Assembly (NCBI GenBank): GCA_002049455.2
Contig: KV919282.1
Coordinates: forward strand, 1-31,997
DNA: 31,997 nt
Direction of reading: 5' to 3'
Origin: Porphyra umbilicalis
Taxonomy: Eukaryota; Rhodophyta; Bangiophyceae; Bangiales; Bangiaceae
Positions 1 to 9,741 of this stretch are shown here, one piece after another (within the stretch, counting starts at the first letter, position 1; each line of letters starts with the position of its first letter). Below the pieces are notes generated by a model. That model was not told the origin of the DNA, ran no database searches, and worked only from the letters and a program-made list of their open reading frames with translations. The translations under genes and the position numbers were made by a program.

Positions 1-305
1 AAATACTCGTCCGAGCACGGGTCGTTGCCATCCTTGACGTCTCCAAGATTCACCATGGCGCGAATGCGGGCGCCCGCGGCATTGACATCGGCGACGAGGG
101 AAGGGAGGCCCGCAAACCGGTCAAGACCGTACGGGATGTCGGCAGTGACAGCGATGGAGACGGCGGCGGGGCCCTCACAGCGCACGCCGCACGTAGGAGG
201 AGTCGCCGCCGCCGCGGGCGGCGCCAGGTGAATGAGCACCGCCCCCGCGACGGCCGCAATGGTGGCGGCGGCTGCCGCGGGCGACGCTGATGCGGCGCGC
301 CCCAT
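1..305 (-). CDS. Secreted calcineurin-like metallophosphoesterase, N-terminal part (runs off the window)
   Basis: Reading leftward from an ATG at 305 the frame stays open to the window edge, about 101 codons. The ATG sits in a strong Kozak context (gccgccATGG). The first ~38 residues are an Ala-rich hydrophobic stretch typical of a signal peptide. They are followed by SIAVTADIPYG, a segment on the pattern FAGLPSLVADVN, and VNLGDVKDGNDPCSDEY. This order (D-x-PYG, then a xLxADxN helix, then LGDxKxGxxPCSDxY) matches the start of the secreted calcineurin-like phosphoesterase family, in which these aspartates bind the metal pair. Only the first metal-binding blocks are present, so activity cannot be judged. 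The reaction would be phosphoester hydrolysis outside the cell or in the secretory path, which is inference. The call rests on motif recognition, not an alignment. Confidence 0.55.
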   Translation of the reverse strand, partial: MGRAASASPAAAAATIAAVAGAVLIHLAPPAAAATPPTCGVRCEGPAAVSIAVTADIPYGLDRFAGLPSLVADVNAAGARIRAMVNLGDVKDGNDPCSDEY

Positions 306-1280
306 GGCGGCAAGGGTGCTTGCGAGTCGCCAAAGTGCGAGAGGGACGGGCGTGGTGGATAGCAGAGCCGCGCCGCTCTTCCACGTGGCGGGTGCGTGCG
401 CGGCGCGCTCACAGCAGACCGATCGTGGCCGCTCCTGGCGCTTTTCATGCCCTCCGGCAGCCGTGCGGCGCGGCCGTGCGCGGGCGGCGCCCTCCGCAGC
501 GCCAGTGGGGGCTGATGCGCCGCTGGGGGGCCCCGACCACAGCGCCGCCCCTCGCACGTAGCCGCCGCCGATGACAGCGCACCTACGCGGCACGCCGCCG
601 CGTGGCTGCCGTCGTGGGCTTGGCACGCGCGTCGCGCGCAGCCGCGCGGGCCTCGCCGCTGGTGCGGCCGCGTACAGTACGGTAACGGACTGGTCAGGTG
701 GTGACGTCCCCCTCCTCCCGGTCCGGTCCAGGTGGATCAGCCGCCGGGCCCATGGCAGCCGTCGGGTCGGCGGCGGACCGCCACGCGCGTTGCCTCGTCT
801 TTCGTCCCAGATCGTCCTCCCGAGCGGCGGATGGCAGTTCTGCGGCAGCCATATAAGCGCGGAGCCGCTCGGCATCATCCTTCCTGGCCGGCTCATGAGG
901 CAGGCGAGACAAATCGACTCGGCTGACGGAGACTATTCCAGCTTTGGCTATTGTGTCCCGAGACCGCACTTGTCGCGGAAGCGTTGAGCCTGGACACGAG
1001 ATCCACACGGTCACGATCACGTCGCACAGAGAGCCTGGGTTGTCCAGGGAATTCGGTCGTGACTAGGTATTTTGAAAGCACATACAGTCTTGAATTTTCT
1101 TGCTCCATGCTTCTGATAGCATCACATTCCGGCAGATACACAGCATTTCAAATTCCGTGCAAAAGAGCCGAGACAAGATACTTCTGGGAGCAGAGGCCAA
1201 AATAGCTTGTATGGCCTCTGGGTCATATCTTTTCCGGCCTTGCTTCAGACTACGCAGTCGCCAATGACAAACGATCTCTC
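306..1280. other. Intergenic, no recognisable gene
   Basis: GC-rich to about 900, then nearer balanced composition. On the minus strand the frame 694-1020 is open and ends in an acidic, Ala-rich peptide (for example VDLSRLPHEPARKDDAERLR), which could be a terminal exon. It has no ATG at its start and no family I recognise, so I do not call it a gene. A TATA-like string (catataagcg) lies near 850 on the plus strand with no supported gene after it. Confidence 0.4.
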
Positions 1281-1419
1281 GGGGGTTAGCGGGGGTGAAG
1301 GGGTTGACGGGAGCGGAGTGGCGGGGTTAGCGGGGGTGCGGGAGTGGCGGGGTTGGTGGGGGTGCCGGAGTGGCGGGGTTGGTGGGGGTGCGGGGGTGGC
1401 GGGGTTGGCGGGGATGCGG
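1281..1419. repeat. 26-bp G-rich tandem repeat, about four units plus degenerate leader
   Basis: Units start at 1315, 1341, 1367 and 1393, exactly 26 bp apart, with consensus GGAGTGGCGGGGTTGGTGGG followed by GGTGCC/G. Bases 1281-1314 look like one or more decayed units. Translations across it are Gly-rich and are by-products of the repeat. Confidence 0.85.
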
Positions 1420-1484
1420 GCGGGAAGCGTTCATAGACTGTTACTACTGTAAGAACATATGCTGCACAGAGCAATCACTGAGAG

Positions 1485-1924
1485 CAAGTCTATCCGTGGG
1501 CCATTGTGCTATCGCCATCTGGCCATATTTTTTGGCTATGGCCAAGAGCATCTCTATCAGTCAATTCTTGTGCTATATGTGCAAATCCAGCTGCTCACCC
1601 CCTTCTGAAGGCCCATACCTCTCGGATGACTCGCAAAGCACCTTCCAGTACAGATGATGGCCTTGTATGGTTCGAAGTCCGCGCACAGAGGGCCTGTGGT
1701 AAGGTAGCCAAAACAATTCCGAACTGGCGCGTTCGAGAGACGCTGTTGCTCGTCGTTCTATTGGTCCACGTCTTTGGCACAAAGGATGGCTATAGCTATC
1801 CTTCTGGCTATCCTGCGCACATTTGGCACGAAGGATAGCAATATGGCACAGGATATGGCAAAATGACCTCCCGATAGAGATGCCCTTGGCCATCGGATGG
1901 CAAAATGGCACACCGATAGACTTG
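1485..1924. mobile_element. Inverted-repeat-bounded non-autonomous element, 440 bp, unassigned
   Basis: The left end CAAGTCTATCCGTGGGCCAT (1485-1504) and the reverse complement of the right end (1904-1924) agree at 19 of 21 positions. Further inward both sides share GGCCAAG-GCATCTCTATC-type blocks, so the repeat continues imperfectly for about 100 bp. The interior is rich in TGGCTAT and ATGGCA strings and holds no convincing coding frame. Exact outer limits and a target duplication could not be fixed. It could be a MITE or an old foldback. Confidence 0.5.
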
Positions 1925-2293
1925 ATCTGAAGAGCTCTGGTAGAAGAGCCTCGTCGAGAGCGAGGCCCAGAGCTTGTGTTGGCTCTGCGGCAAGATCTTG
2001 TCAGCAATATGAAATCGAGTACAGTGCTGCAAGTTCTATATTCTCATTGCGGTGGCAAGACGACCAGAGCTTGAGGCCGTGAGATTGGATCGGTTATTCT
2101 CATCCGATTCTTGAACTCCTGTGTAGCTATTGTCCTGGCCTGTGGTGCCAATCCCAGACCGGCAGGGATCTCGGGAGAGAAGAAGAGGCGACCTGCCGGT
2201 CGCTGCGACGCCGGCTCGATTCCTGTAGCCCAAAAGCCATCCTAGAGGGTAGTGTGCCCTCGTGTGGCGATCTTCGATGCGCTGGACACGGCG

Positions 2294-2815
2294 ATGGAAG
2301 CACGGACGGTCGTCGCCTCTCCTGTCGCCGTATTCATCATGTTCCGTGAAAAAGATCCGCCGAGCAGCGCCCCCCGACGGGAGATCCGTCGCATCGGCGT
2401 GGCTGATGCGTGTGGCAAACCCACACCGCCTTTGCCACGGCGGCCACGGCCGCCGCCAGTGGTCGTGGCGGCAGCGGCGGCGCGCCCACCAGATTGGTAC
2501 GGGCGCAACGACTGCCGGTGCGGCCGAGCCGTCTCCAGAGCATGCGGCGAGTGGCTGCGCGCGCGGTCTGTTGCGGCTCAACGGACCGCCGCAGAGATCA
2601 CTGAGGGACTCGCGGCTCGGGCACGTGCGAGAGGGCTTGGCCACCGAAGGAGGGGGAACGTTGGCGGACCAGAGGTAGAGACCCAGATGATTACGTCCCG
2701 CTGCGGCGCTACGGTGCTTCGGCGGTACGCCTGTCACGTAGGGTTTGGCGCGACACCACCGCCATCCCGTGCATCCACAGCGGTGGCACTGTGCCGTCGC
2801 CGCCGCGCATTCTGA
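2294..2815 (+). CDS. Hypothetical open frame, weak support
   Basis: An ATG-started frame of about 173 codons. The frame stays open upstream to about 2252 without another ATG. The product begins MEARTVVASPVAVFIMF, then becomes Arg/Pro/Ala-rich, with scattered cysteines (CRCGR). I recognise no domain. The opposite strand is also open over 2036-2896, so at this GC content the openness proves little. It could be a shadow or an exon of a split gene. Confidence 0.15.
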   Translation: MEARTVVASPVAVFIMFREKDPPSSAPRREIRRIGVADACGKPTPPLPRRPRPPPVVVAAAAARPPDWYGRNDCRCGRAVSRACGEWLRARSVAAQRTAAEITEGLAARARARGLGHRRRGNVGGPEVETQMITSRCGATVLRRYACHVGFGATPPPSRASTAVALCRRRRAF

Positions 2816-2892
2816 CCACGCTGGGGGATAGCCTGTCGGGGCAAAATGTCGACCATCTTCAGAAATGTTGACCACGCTCGAGTTTAGCCAAG

Positions 2893-3249
2893 TCATCGGC
2901 TGTACTGATCACAATGGCCAAAATCGCCTGTGTGCACCCTCACCTGTAGATGGCTTTCAAAGATTGAGCGCTTCTTTTGGATGATTGTGTGAGGGGCGGG
3001 AGCGGGGGTGGGTTTGCCTCCCCATCGGGACGCGTCCCGATAGGCCGCGGCCTGCGTGCCTGCGTCTGTGTCTGGGGCGCACTGGCGCTTGCCACGTGCC
3101 ACGCCGGTGTTCGCGGGGGGATCGACACGACGTGGGCGGGACGCGTAGATAAGGTGCCCCGCCGAGGCGGTGAGCGCTCCCCCCGACGCGGTGCGGAGGG
3201 GCACGAATGGGTACTCGCCGGCGGGCAGCAGGTGGGACCACATGAACAC
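2893..3249 (-). pseudogene. Hedgehog/intein (Hint) autoprocessing domain fragment
   Basis: The minus-strand frame begins VFMWSHLLPAGEYPFVPLRT and continues TASGGALTASAGHLIYAS. This fits the Hint pattern in which a hydrophobic strand is followed by F-x-x-[IL]-x-T-x-[ST]-G-x-x-L-x-x-[ST]-x-x-H-x-[IL], the conserved T..H block of hedgehog-type self-splicing domains. The catalytic N-terminal Cys/Gly region is not found in frame upstream, and downstream the expected hydrophobic strands are replaced by Pro/Ala-rich residues. It is therefore either one exon of a spliced gene or a remnant. A good 5' splice-donor-like string (CAG|GTGAGGG on the minus strand) occurs at 2944/2943, which would fit an exon ending there. 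The start at 3249 is only where the frame shows a usable codon. Confidence 0.45.
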
Positions 3250-4128
3250 GGGCGTATTTTTGCAGGATGCGATCCGAACAGGAACACGAACACAAGGGGT
3301 ACTTTCATTTTCAGATATAATTTGTATACCTTCACGTAAGTTGTCCTTATTTATTCAATTCCATAGGCTTTATAGACTAGGGTACTTATCAACATGCGCA
3401 TGGGGTCACACACGTAACTTTTTTTTTTCTCCAGTGCACGCGCGGGAGTACTTGCGGTTGGCCCCGTGTGCACAACTTTTCGGGCGGTACGCAGTGTATC
3501 GATCACTGCTGCGGGTCCTTTGGGCATGGTTCGGTGCGCAACATGCGTCCGGCACTTTCTGTAGCATTTCTCGTTTGTAGCATGTCAGCCGCGGTCATAC
3601 GGACGCCGTACGTCGCTTTTCGTAGGATATCCTGGTCAGTTGCCTCAGAATGAGGGTGGTGCGTTCAGACCCCCGGAAACGTCGATCTGGTCAGACGCGT
3701 GGTCTGTATTTTGTGTTTAAGTCCGGCGATGGCGCTCCACGGGACAACCAAAGCACATTCTGTTCGAATTTTCAAGCAGACGCTCGCGACCCATCGTCCT
3801 GGAGGAGAGGGCTCCCGGACGGCCGGCGGGAGCTGCCGACGGCCGCACCACCGCTGTCGTCGGGGTCACCACCGCGGCGGCCGCACACGCCCGACACACC
3901 CCCCGCGCGCGCGTCCGTGTGCGACCGCCCGCGACCAACACAGCCGGGGCGCGGTCGGCCGCGGCGCCGACGAGGCGACCAGCCCCACCCACCCCCCCGC
4001 GCGCGCGTGTGGGTGTCCCCGCCGGCGCCCTATGCCACTGGAGCGCGCTACTGCTTCGGCGTCTGTTTGCCACGTGGCAAGGAGACTTCCCAGCACAATG
4101 TCAGAGGCGGCCCATGCCACAGGGTATA
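3250..4128. other. Intergenic, no supported gene
   Basis: A/T-richer to 3720, then a CG-rich block (3780-4060) with many CGCG and CCGCGG strings. Open frames here run on through the MITE ends at 4129, so they are not genes. There is a T10 tract near 3420. Confidence 0.4.
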
Positions 4129-4329
4129 CAGTCAATATCCGCTTATATGCGCTCCGGTTATATGACACCCTGTCATATAACTGGGAGAGCAATTATGTCC
4201 AGAATCGGCCCTTCTGCCACTGTGGAGCAGGAGAGAAGTTATTTTTGGTCGCGGCGCGGACGTTTGTAGCCCACCTTTTCCTGCATGGCTGTGCGTGCGT
4301 GGGGGTGATACATAAGCGGATATCGACTG
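4129..4329. mobile_element. Pogo/Tigger-type MITE, 201 bp, with TA target duplication
   Basis: The left terminus CAGTCAATATCCGCTTATAT and the reverse complement of the right terminus (CAGTCGATATCCGCTTATG) form inverted repeats with one mismatch over the first 19 bp. TA flanks both sides (4127-4128 and 4330-4331), the duplication expected of Tc1/mariner/pogo elements. Just inside the left end is CCGGTTATATGACACCC, followed by a short dyad (GTTATATGACA, 3-nt gap, TGTCATATAAC). The same string forms the right end of the twin-transposase element at 16262-22436, so this is probably a non-autonomous relative. It carries no coding frame of its own. Confidence 0.8.
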
Positions 4330-4595
4330 TAGCTCCGCTTTCTTTCGTACTGACGGTCATTCGTGGCCCCCACGCTCAGAGCGTCATCTGCGCGCGTGCC
4401 ACCCATACGAGGGCAGTCGTCACAGGTTGGTGGCAAGGTTCCTTTTGACGTCTGACAGCTGTCAGGGCTCCTTTCTGCTGGGACAGCAGTAGCAGTTCAC
4501 AGATGCTGGGTCAGCAGCCTGCTCGTTGCTGCCGCAGTCATCGAGTTTTGACCGGCACTTGACAGTAACATGTCTATACTTAGCTCAGAAGAAAT

Positions 4596-4722
4596 TACAG
4601 TTGGCGCCCCAAAAGCGCCCCTTTCAACGTCGGGCGCGTGGCGCTTACGCACCAAAATGGCATTGTTAAGCGCTGCCTAAAAGCGCCCTTAAGCGCGCCC
4701 CGAGATGCGTTATGCAACCCTA
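4596..4722. mobile_element. hAT-like short element or solo end
   Basis: The right end reads GCGTTATGCAACCCTA, the same CAACCCTA terminus as the two hAT-like elements near 10.4-12.2 kb. The interior repeats AAGCGCCC/GGGCGC several times in both orientations, like hAT subterminal repeats. The left end is assigned to TACAGTTGGCGCCCC by position only; it matches TAGGGTTG poorly and no 8-bp duplication is seen, so the copy may be truncated. Confidence 0.35.
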
Positions 4723-4859
4723 GTGAATGCTGCCCGTGAATGCTACATTGACCAGTCAGATAGCGTCGTTGTTTCCATCTCAGCGCTCAGGGCACGATCA
4801 GACACGTCCCAGCTGTTGGTCTCCAATCGGCCGTTCTGACGCAGATACCCGGCCGACTT

Positions 4860-5480
4860 ACTGACATGAACCCCTTCCTATTTCCTATAGATCATTGGGA
4901 ATACCCAGCGACTTCCCGCCATCCCCCCCTACGGTGCATCCCACCACCCCCGTCGCTCATCCCCTCGCAGCCAGGCTGCCTCTTGCAGCCCCCGCTGTCG
5001 TCCCCTCCCCGCCTGCTGCGCTACGTGGCCTCTGCCACTGCCGCCGGCCGCGTCTTTGCTGCGGCTGCCTGGCTACCGCCTACCCACGGCCGCACGGCCG
5101 CCGCCCGCCGGCGGCCTGCGTGCCGGCTGTCGCTGCCGCTGCCGGCCCCCTCCCCCCCGCCGCAAATCCGACTGCCTCCCGCGCCGCTTGTGCCCCCCCC
5201 CCGCTTTGTCACCGGCGCCCGGCAGTGGCCGCTACCGTATTTGGCTCCTGCGGCGGCCATCCGGCCGCCACCGCTGCCCCTGTCGCGCCTCCTTCTCTAC
5301 AGCCCCCACTTCCGCCCTTGCTGCCGTCGCCATCGCTGTCTGCTGCCTCTGCGTGCCGGCTGCCCCCCCTGCCACCTTTGACCTCCCCCGCGGCCCCCGT
5401 CGCCATACGCGTCCACCGGGCACGCCACCGCGGCAGCGCTGGGCGCTGGGGCGTTGTCAACGAGGGGCTCGTTGACTGCT
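4860..5480. repeat. C-rich degenerate low-complexity tract
   Basis: About 600 bp dominated by CCGCC, CCCCC and GCTGCC strings. Plus-strand frames are open and Pro/Ala/Leu-rich, minus-strand frames Gly-rich, as expected from composition. No domain is visible. It resembles, on the other strand, the G-rich tracts flanking the twin element. Confidence 0.5.
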
Positions 5481-5787
5481 GCTGGGGAGGGTGGGGTGCT
5501 GATTCCGGGTGTGTGGGCGTAACGCGGGGAAATGCGGTACGGGTGGTGGTGAAATGCTGAGTGGCACACTGCGGCCTTTTTCATGTGCAGAGAAGTGTAT
5601 GAAGGAACTGTCTGTGAGCCTAGACAGTAGCACTACCTTTCTCAGCGCCCTAAAGAGGCATATAAGCGACAGAGAGATGCCCATGTTTCAACAACGTATG
5701 TTTGCACAGCGAGCGCATGTTTCGGATTGCCCTTCCTACCGGGTGCCAGATCAGTTCACGTGGGAAGTATGCACAAGACACTGAGAT

Positions 5788-7796
5788 CCGGACGAGAAAT
5801 CACAATATTGACCGAGATATCACATCCGACACAGCTGGCTTGTGTCAACAAACGAGAAGATTCAATCACTGGAATGGCCAGTCCTACGTTACAATGTCAT
5901 CTCGCCCTATTCACTGTCGTCACTGCTACTGCAACTATCGCCCACGCCACTCTGGCTCCCAGAACCGCTCTCAGGCGGCCCAGCGCACATGATGACGTGC
6001 TCTGCCAGTGCCGCGCCTGCCGCCAACTGCTTAGAGCAGGCGGGGAACACCCAAAAGGCACCACACGCACACCCCACCCACGTCTTGCCCCCTCGGTGGA
6101 CCTTGTCGGCGCAAACACGGCACCTGTGAAGCTCACGCGACGCCACCTTCTGAGCCAACTCCCGCTCTTGGTTCACCTTGCGCTCTTCCCGCGCGACGCG
6201 GCGTACAGCCTTGTCCTCCTCCGCCTTGGCGGCAGCCTCCTGCACCTTGCGTTGTTGCTCTAATAACAGGAAGGGGGAGTGAACGACACCGCGTTTCACG
6301 ACCGCCCGGCCACTCGAGGACCCCGCTCTGGCCTCATCTACACGCCCTTGAGCCGCCATGATGACCTCCGAGGCGGCGTGACGGGCAGCCTCGACGGCCG
6401 TCTCGCCGATGTCGACGAGGCCGAGGTTGGCGCGGACGTTCGCCTTCATCAACTCCGGGCCGAATGGCCATAAGCCCCGCCGCCGAAAAGCACCGCGAAT
6501 GATTGGTCCGGTGAACGCCCGGCGCTCCGCGGCGTAGGCGGCCAACAGCAAAGCGTCCCGCGTGTTGGTGTTGGTGAGCATCCCGTCCATAACGGCCATC
6601 TCGTTTCGACGCACCTTGTCGGCTCGCATTGTTCCAAAGGGCGCCTCATCCAGCGGCTGGGTGATATGGGACGTGTTCTTGGAGAGGGAGAAGAGGAAAA
6701 GCCCGAGCCCCAGCGCGTACTCGACGATGTCCGACCGGCGGTGGGCTGCCAACTTGTCCCCGAACAGCAGCGCTTGGATGCCTGGGTAGCGGGCGTGAAA
6801 CTCTTCGGCCACCTTGGCCAGCACCTCCTTGAAGATGCCCGCTTCAAGGAAGCCCGTATCATTTCAGCAGTAGTACCTTGGCCACGTCCCACGGGTGATG
6901 CTCGGCGCCCGCTCCATGGTGAAGTTGACCGCCGCCTCGTCCCCTACCCCGAAGCGCCCCTTGAGGATGTACACACTCAACAGCACGGACCTGTCGGCGG
7001 CGACGAAGGTGAGCAGCGACGCCACGTCCTGGTACCGCGTGGACCTAACGTTGGCCCGCTCCTTGTTGGCCGCCTCGACGCGGCGGAGCGTCATCTTGTC
7101 ACCCCTCTGCACCACCCGCGTCTCATCGTAGTTGAAAACAGCATGGTCGGGAAAATGGTAGTGGGTGAGAAAGTCCTCAAGCTCGGTGCAAAAGTCGACC
7201 ACGCCGTCAAACACCTCCCGCCCCACCCGCTTGTCAGCGAGCGCCTTACAAGCCCTCTTGCTCAACTGCTTGCGGTGCCGGTCGAGGAAGCGGGAAACCC
7301 ACGTACGAGACACCTTGACGCCCCACTTGCGTAGCACCAGCTGCCTCATCTGCTCCACGTTGAGGGCCAGGTTGTTCACACTGAAGTCTTGGGTCACCGA
7401 CACCAAAACGGCTTCATGATCCGGGGTGAGCTTCATCAGGCCGTGGCCATGGCGGCGTCCACGTCTCGAGCGGTGGTAGGCGACCCGCACCGACGGCGCG
7501 GTGCGCCCCGTGTGTGACGTCACGTACAACAGCGCGGCCTTGAGCGTGGGGAATGTGTGCTTGACATCCTCGAGGAGCGCCAGGGCGGCAGCGAGGTCCT
7601 CGTGGGGGGGCATGGTGGCGGGGGGGGTGGGGTATGGCACGAACAAGCCGGTGGGGTGGTGACGCTGGATGCCCGCCCATTTAATCAGTAGCATTGCCCG
7701 CCCAGTGATTGATCGCCTGCCTAAAATCAGGCGACGCTCCGGATGGCGGGAGTCTCGGATGTGATTTCTCGGTCAAAGTTGTGATTTCTCGTCCGG
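5788..7796 (-). mobile_element. Pogo-superfamily DNA transposon with 42-bp terminal inverted repeats
   Basis: Left end 5788-5829 and right end 7755-7796 are inverted repeats matching at 39 of 42 positions, beginning CCGGACGAGAAATCACAA. Each repeat holds two copies of CGAGAAATCACA (one changed to CGAGATATCACA) spaced 20 bp. Similarity may extend about 18 bp further out (CAAGA..TGAGA) with a one-base gap, so the true tips and the target duplication are unresolved. The interior is almost filled by one minus-strand transposase frame that ends 80 bp inside the left repeat. Confidence 0.8.
5907..7694 (-). pseudogene. Pogo-like DDE transposase, interrupted by one in-frame TGA
   Basis: One frame of 596 codons from an ATG at 7694 (a second ATG at 7613 has the better Kozak context, gccaccATGC) to a stop at 5907, broken only by TGA at 6866-6864 (codon 277). 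Residues about 84-150 resemble the CENP-B-type helix-turn-helix DNA-binding region. FNYDET at 185-192 supplies the first catalytic aspartate (D190). After the stop, LLFGDKLAAH gives the second and TQPLDEAPFG the third, with 35 residues between them (DD35D). The C-terminus has a zinc-finger-like set C-x2-C, C-x-C, C, H, C (CRVCADKV..CACGAFWVFPAC) and a Ser/Asp tail. The stop separates the first catalytic Asp from the other two, so an unsuppressed product is inactive. The reading frame is otherwise undamaged, so the lesion is recent or a sequence error. Confidence 0.8.
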
Positions 7797-7930
7797 CTCT
7801 CACTTCTTGAGACGATGACAACATCTTTTTCTTTGCGAGTCGTTCCTGGGTCTATCAAATGCGCTGTGAACGGTAGTATAGGTGGCTAAACGCACAGATA
7901 AATTCTTCAGGTCCTGGTCTGCACTTCAAC

Positions 7931-8173
7931 ATGGCAGATGAAGACATTAGCATCCCAACCTCTGCCGGCTCACGTCCTGCCGCTCAGCCCCTGCACAGCA
8001 GTTTTTATGCCCCCCAGACATCAGACACCATACAAGCAACTGTAAACACTCCGATGACAGCTACAGCATCGTCCCACTCCACGTTGCACACCCGCCGCCG
8101 CCTCGCCCGGCGCCAGCGGTTCGCCGCCGGTCACCACTGCCACCAACCGTCACCGGTCAATCTTGACGCGTGA
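7931..8173 (+). CDS. Small hypothetical ORF, 80 residues
   Basis: ATG in an acceptable context (caacATGGCA) opens an 80-codon frame starting MADEDISIPTSAGSRPAAQP, with a Ser/Thr/Ala-rich middle and an Arg-rich segment (HTRRRLARRQR). No domain is recognised. It lies 135 bp outside the right end of the pogo transposon. It could be a first exon or chance. Confidence 0.2.
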   Translation: MADEDISIPTSAGSRPAAQPLHSSFYAPQTSDTIQATVNTPMTATASSHSTLHTRRRLARRQRFAAGHHCHQPSPVNLDA

Positions 8174-8581
8174 TACACGCACAGGGGGGAAGCGTGGGCG
8201 AAGACCAGGAGGAAGCATGTGGAGGGGGGGCGGGAGGCGGGGGCGGCGCGGCGGGGAGGCGCCGCAACCGGCAAACGGATGGAGCGGCGACGGCGACGGC
8301 CGGACTGCCACCGCATGTGGTGCGGTCGTGGCGACAGCGGCCCTGGGCTTCCGTCGCAGGCAGGGAGTGAGCAGCGGGTAGCGGCTGTGGCAGCGGCTGC
8401 GGCAGCGGCTGCGACGGTAGAAGCCCGAAGGTGGCCGTGCCGTGAGGAGAGGGCGGCTGGGAGCTGGGGGGTGGGTGGTCGTGCGCGTCGCTGGGTAATC
8501 CTATGGGTAAGGTCAGCGATGGCAAGATTCGACGAGACCACAGAAAATCACATGTTTTATCTGTCAGCGATGCTCTAATTG

Positions 8582-8603
8582 CCCCCCCCCCCCCCCCCCC
8601 CCC
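8582..8603. repeat. Poly-C tract, 22 C
   Basis: Uninterrupted run of 22 cytosines followed by another C-rich stretch. Length is likely unreliable. No gene is supported in the surrounding 8174-9164 interval, where both strands are open but low in complexity up to 8560. Confidence 0.9.
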
Positions 8604-9164
8604 GGCGCACCCCTCCGCCCCCCCCCTCAGGTGCGGCGAGCACAGCATTCACGGCCTTAATCCGTGAATGCAGTTTTGGGCGTTTCCTATCTCTTGTTGG
8701 CTCTGTGGGAGGCAAGGACGATCCCAGCAATTTTAAATTCTGTGCTGTGAGCTGATGTGAACTGCTGTGACTTCTGAAGGCCTGGTAGTCAATCTTGTAG
8801 ACGTGGCGCACACGTTGCAGCATCGTGCTACTATTGGCTGTGAAACAAGTCGTTGATCAATCACACGGGCCAATCAGAGGCTCCCGTGAGATAGCCTCGC
8901 CTATCTCAAAAGCTATTCCGATTCCACCCTCCGTCGTCCTGCCGTTCAGCGCATGCTTCTATACCATGTCCACCCATGACGACGTCGATACAGATACGAG
9001 CACCGCTGTGGACCTACACCACGGTAGTGCGTCTTGTCTATTGCACCAAACAAAATGACGTCCAGAGCATGAAGGGTATACTTGTAGCACATATTTGATG
9101 TTCGTTCGTAACTTCTCTGGGACGTCGACGAGTGCCACAGAAGCCCCTGGAAGCCACCCCCACG

Positions 9165-9649
9165 CAGTGCTCCTTAAAGCGTGGGCGCACGCAAGCCCGT
9201 TTTCGCGAGGAATTCTTGTCAGACGGCATGTTGCAGCACAAGATATTTTGGCATGAACATGTGCAGCAGCAAGTTCTTGTCTTTTGACGGTTGGTGGGTA
9301 GAGCCTGGATATGTAAGCTGCCAATCAGTGCTTCAGAACCTTGACCCGGAGAGCATGGCGCGCCCTCATCGAAAGTTTCTTGCAGGGTTCGATACGTGCG
9401 GCTGTTGACGAACTCTGAAGCGCAGTTCTGCCGCATGAAGACGTGTTCTCTCGCACTCACAGTCTGCACAGCCGCAAGACGCTGCTTGTGATATGAATGG
9501 GACAAGTGCGATCCATGCAAAACCTTGTGACAAACCACTTGTACTGAAGATCGGGCCATAGGGTACTGTGAGGGGGGCGCCATCAAGAAATTTGAGTCCA
9601 AAACGTGCCGATTTGCTGCTCGCGTGCGCCCACGCTTTAAGGAGCACTG
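9165..9649. mobile_element. Region bounded by a perfect 28-bp inverted repeat
   Basis: Bases 9165-9192 (starting CAGTGCTCCTTAAAGCGTGG) are the exact reverse complement of 9622-9649. The 485-bp unit has no recognisable protein; minus-strand frames cross the repeat and continue outside, so they are not element genes. The CAGTG tips recall hAT or pogo ends, but no 8-bp or TA duplication is evident. It could also be part of a larger, older element. Confidence 0.5.
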
Positions 9650-9668
9650 TGCTGCTCCACAATATCCG

Positions 9669-9741
9669 TCTGGCACCAATCAACGACCATTGGCACCAAT
9701 CAACGTCCACACCGTATTGTGCGTTTTCCACAGTGTCTACA
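9669..9741. repeat. Dispersed repeat relic shared with 12317-12331 and 14238-14255
   Basis: TGGCACCAATCAACG occurs twice here, 20 bp apart. CCAATCAACGACCAT recurs inverted at 12317-12331. TTTTCCACAGTGTCTACA (9724-9741) recurs inverted at 14238-14255, where TGGCACCAATC also follows about 50 bp later. These look like fragments of one dispersed family; ends are not definable. Confidence 0.45.

Noticed and set aside
3650..4448. Plus-strand frames of 171 and 249 codons
   Set aside because: They run through both MITE ends and a CG-rich block without any domain.
5771..7815. TA target duplication for the pogo-type element
   Set aside because: The outer limits of the inverted repeats are fuzzy and no TA pair fits both sides.
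8574..8823. Minus-strand frame with Gly-rich end
   Set aside because: Its end is only the C22 tract and neighbouring C-runs.
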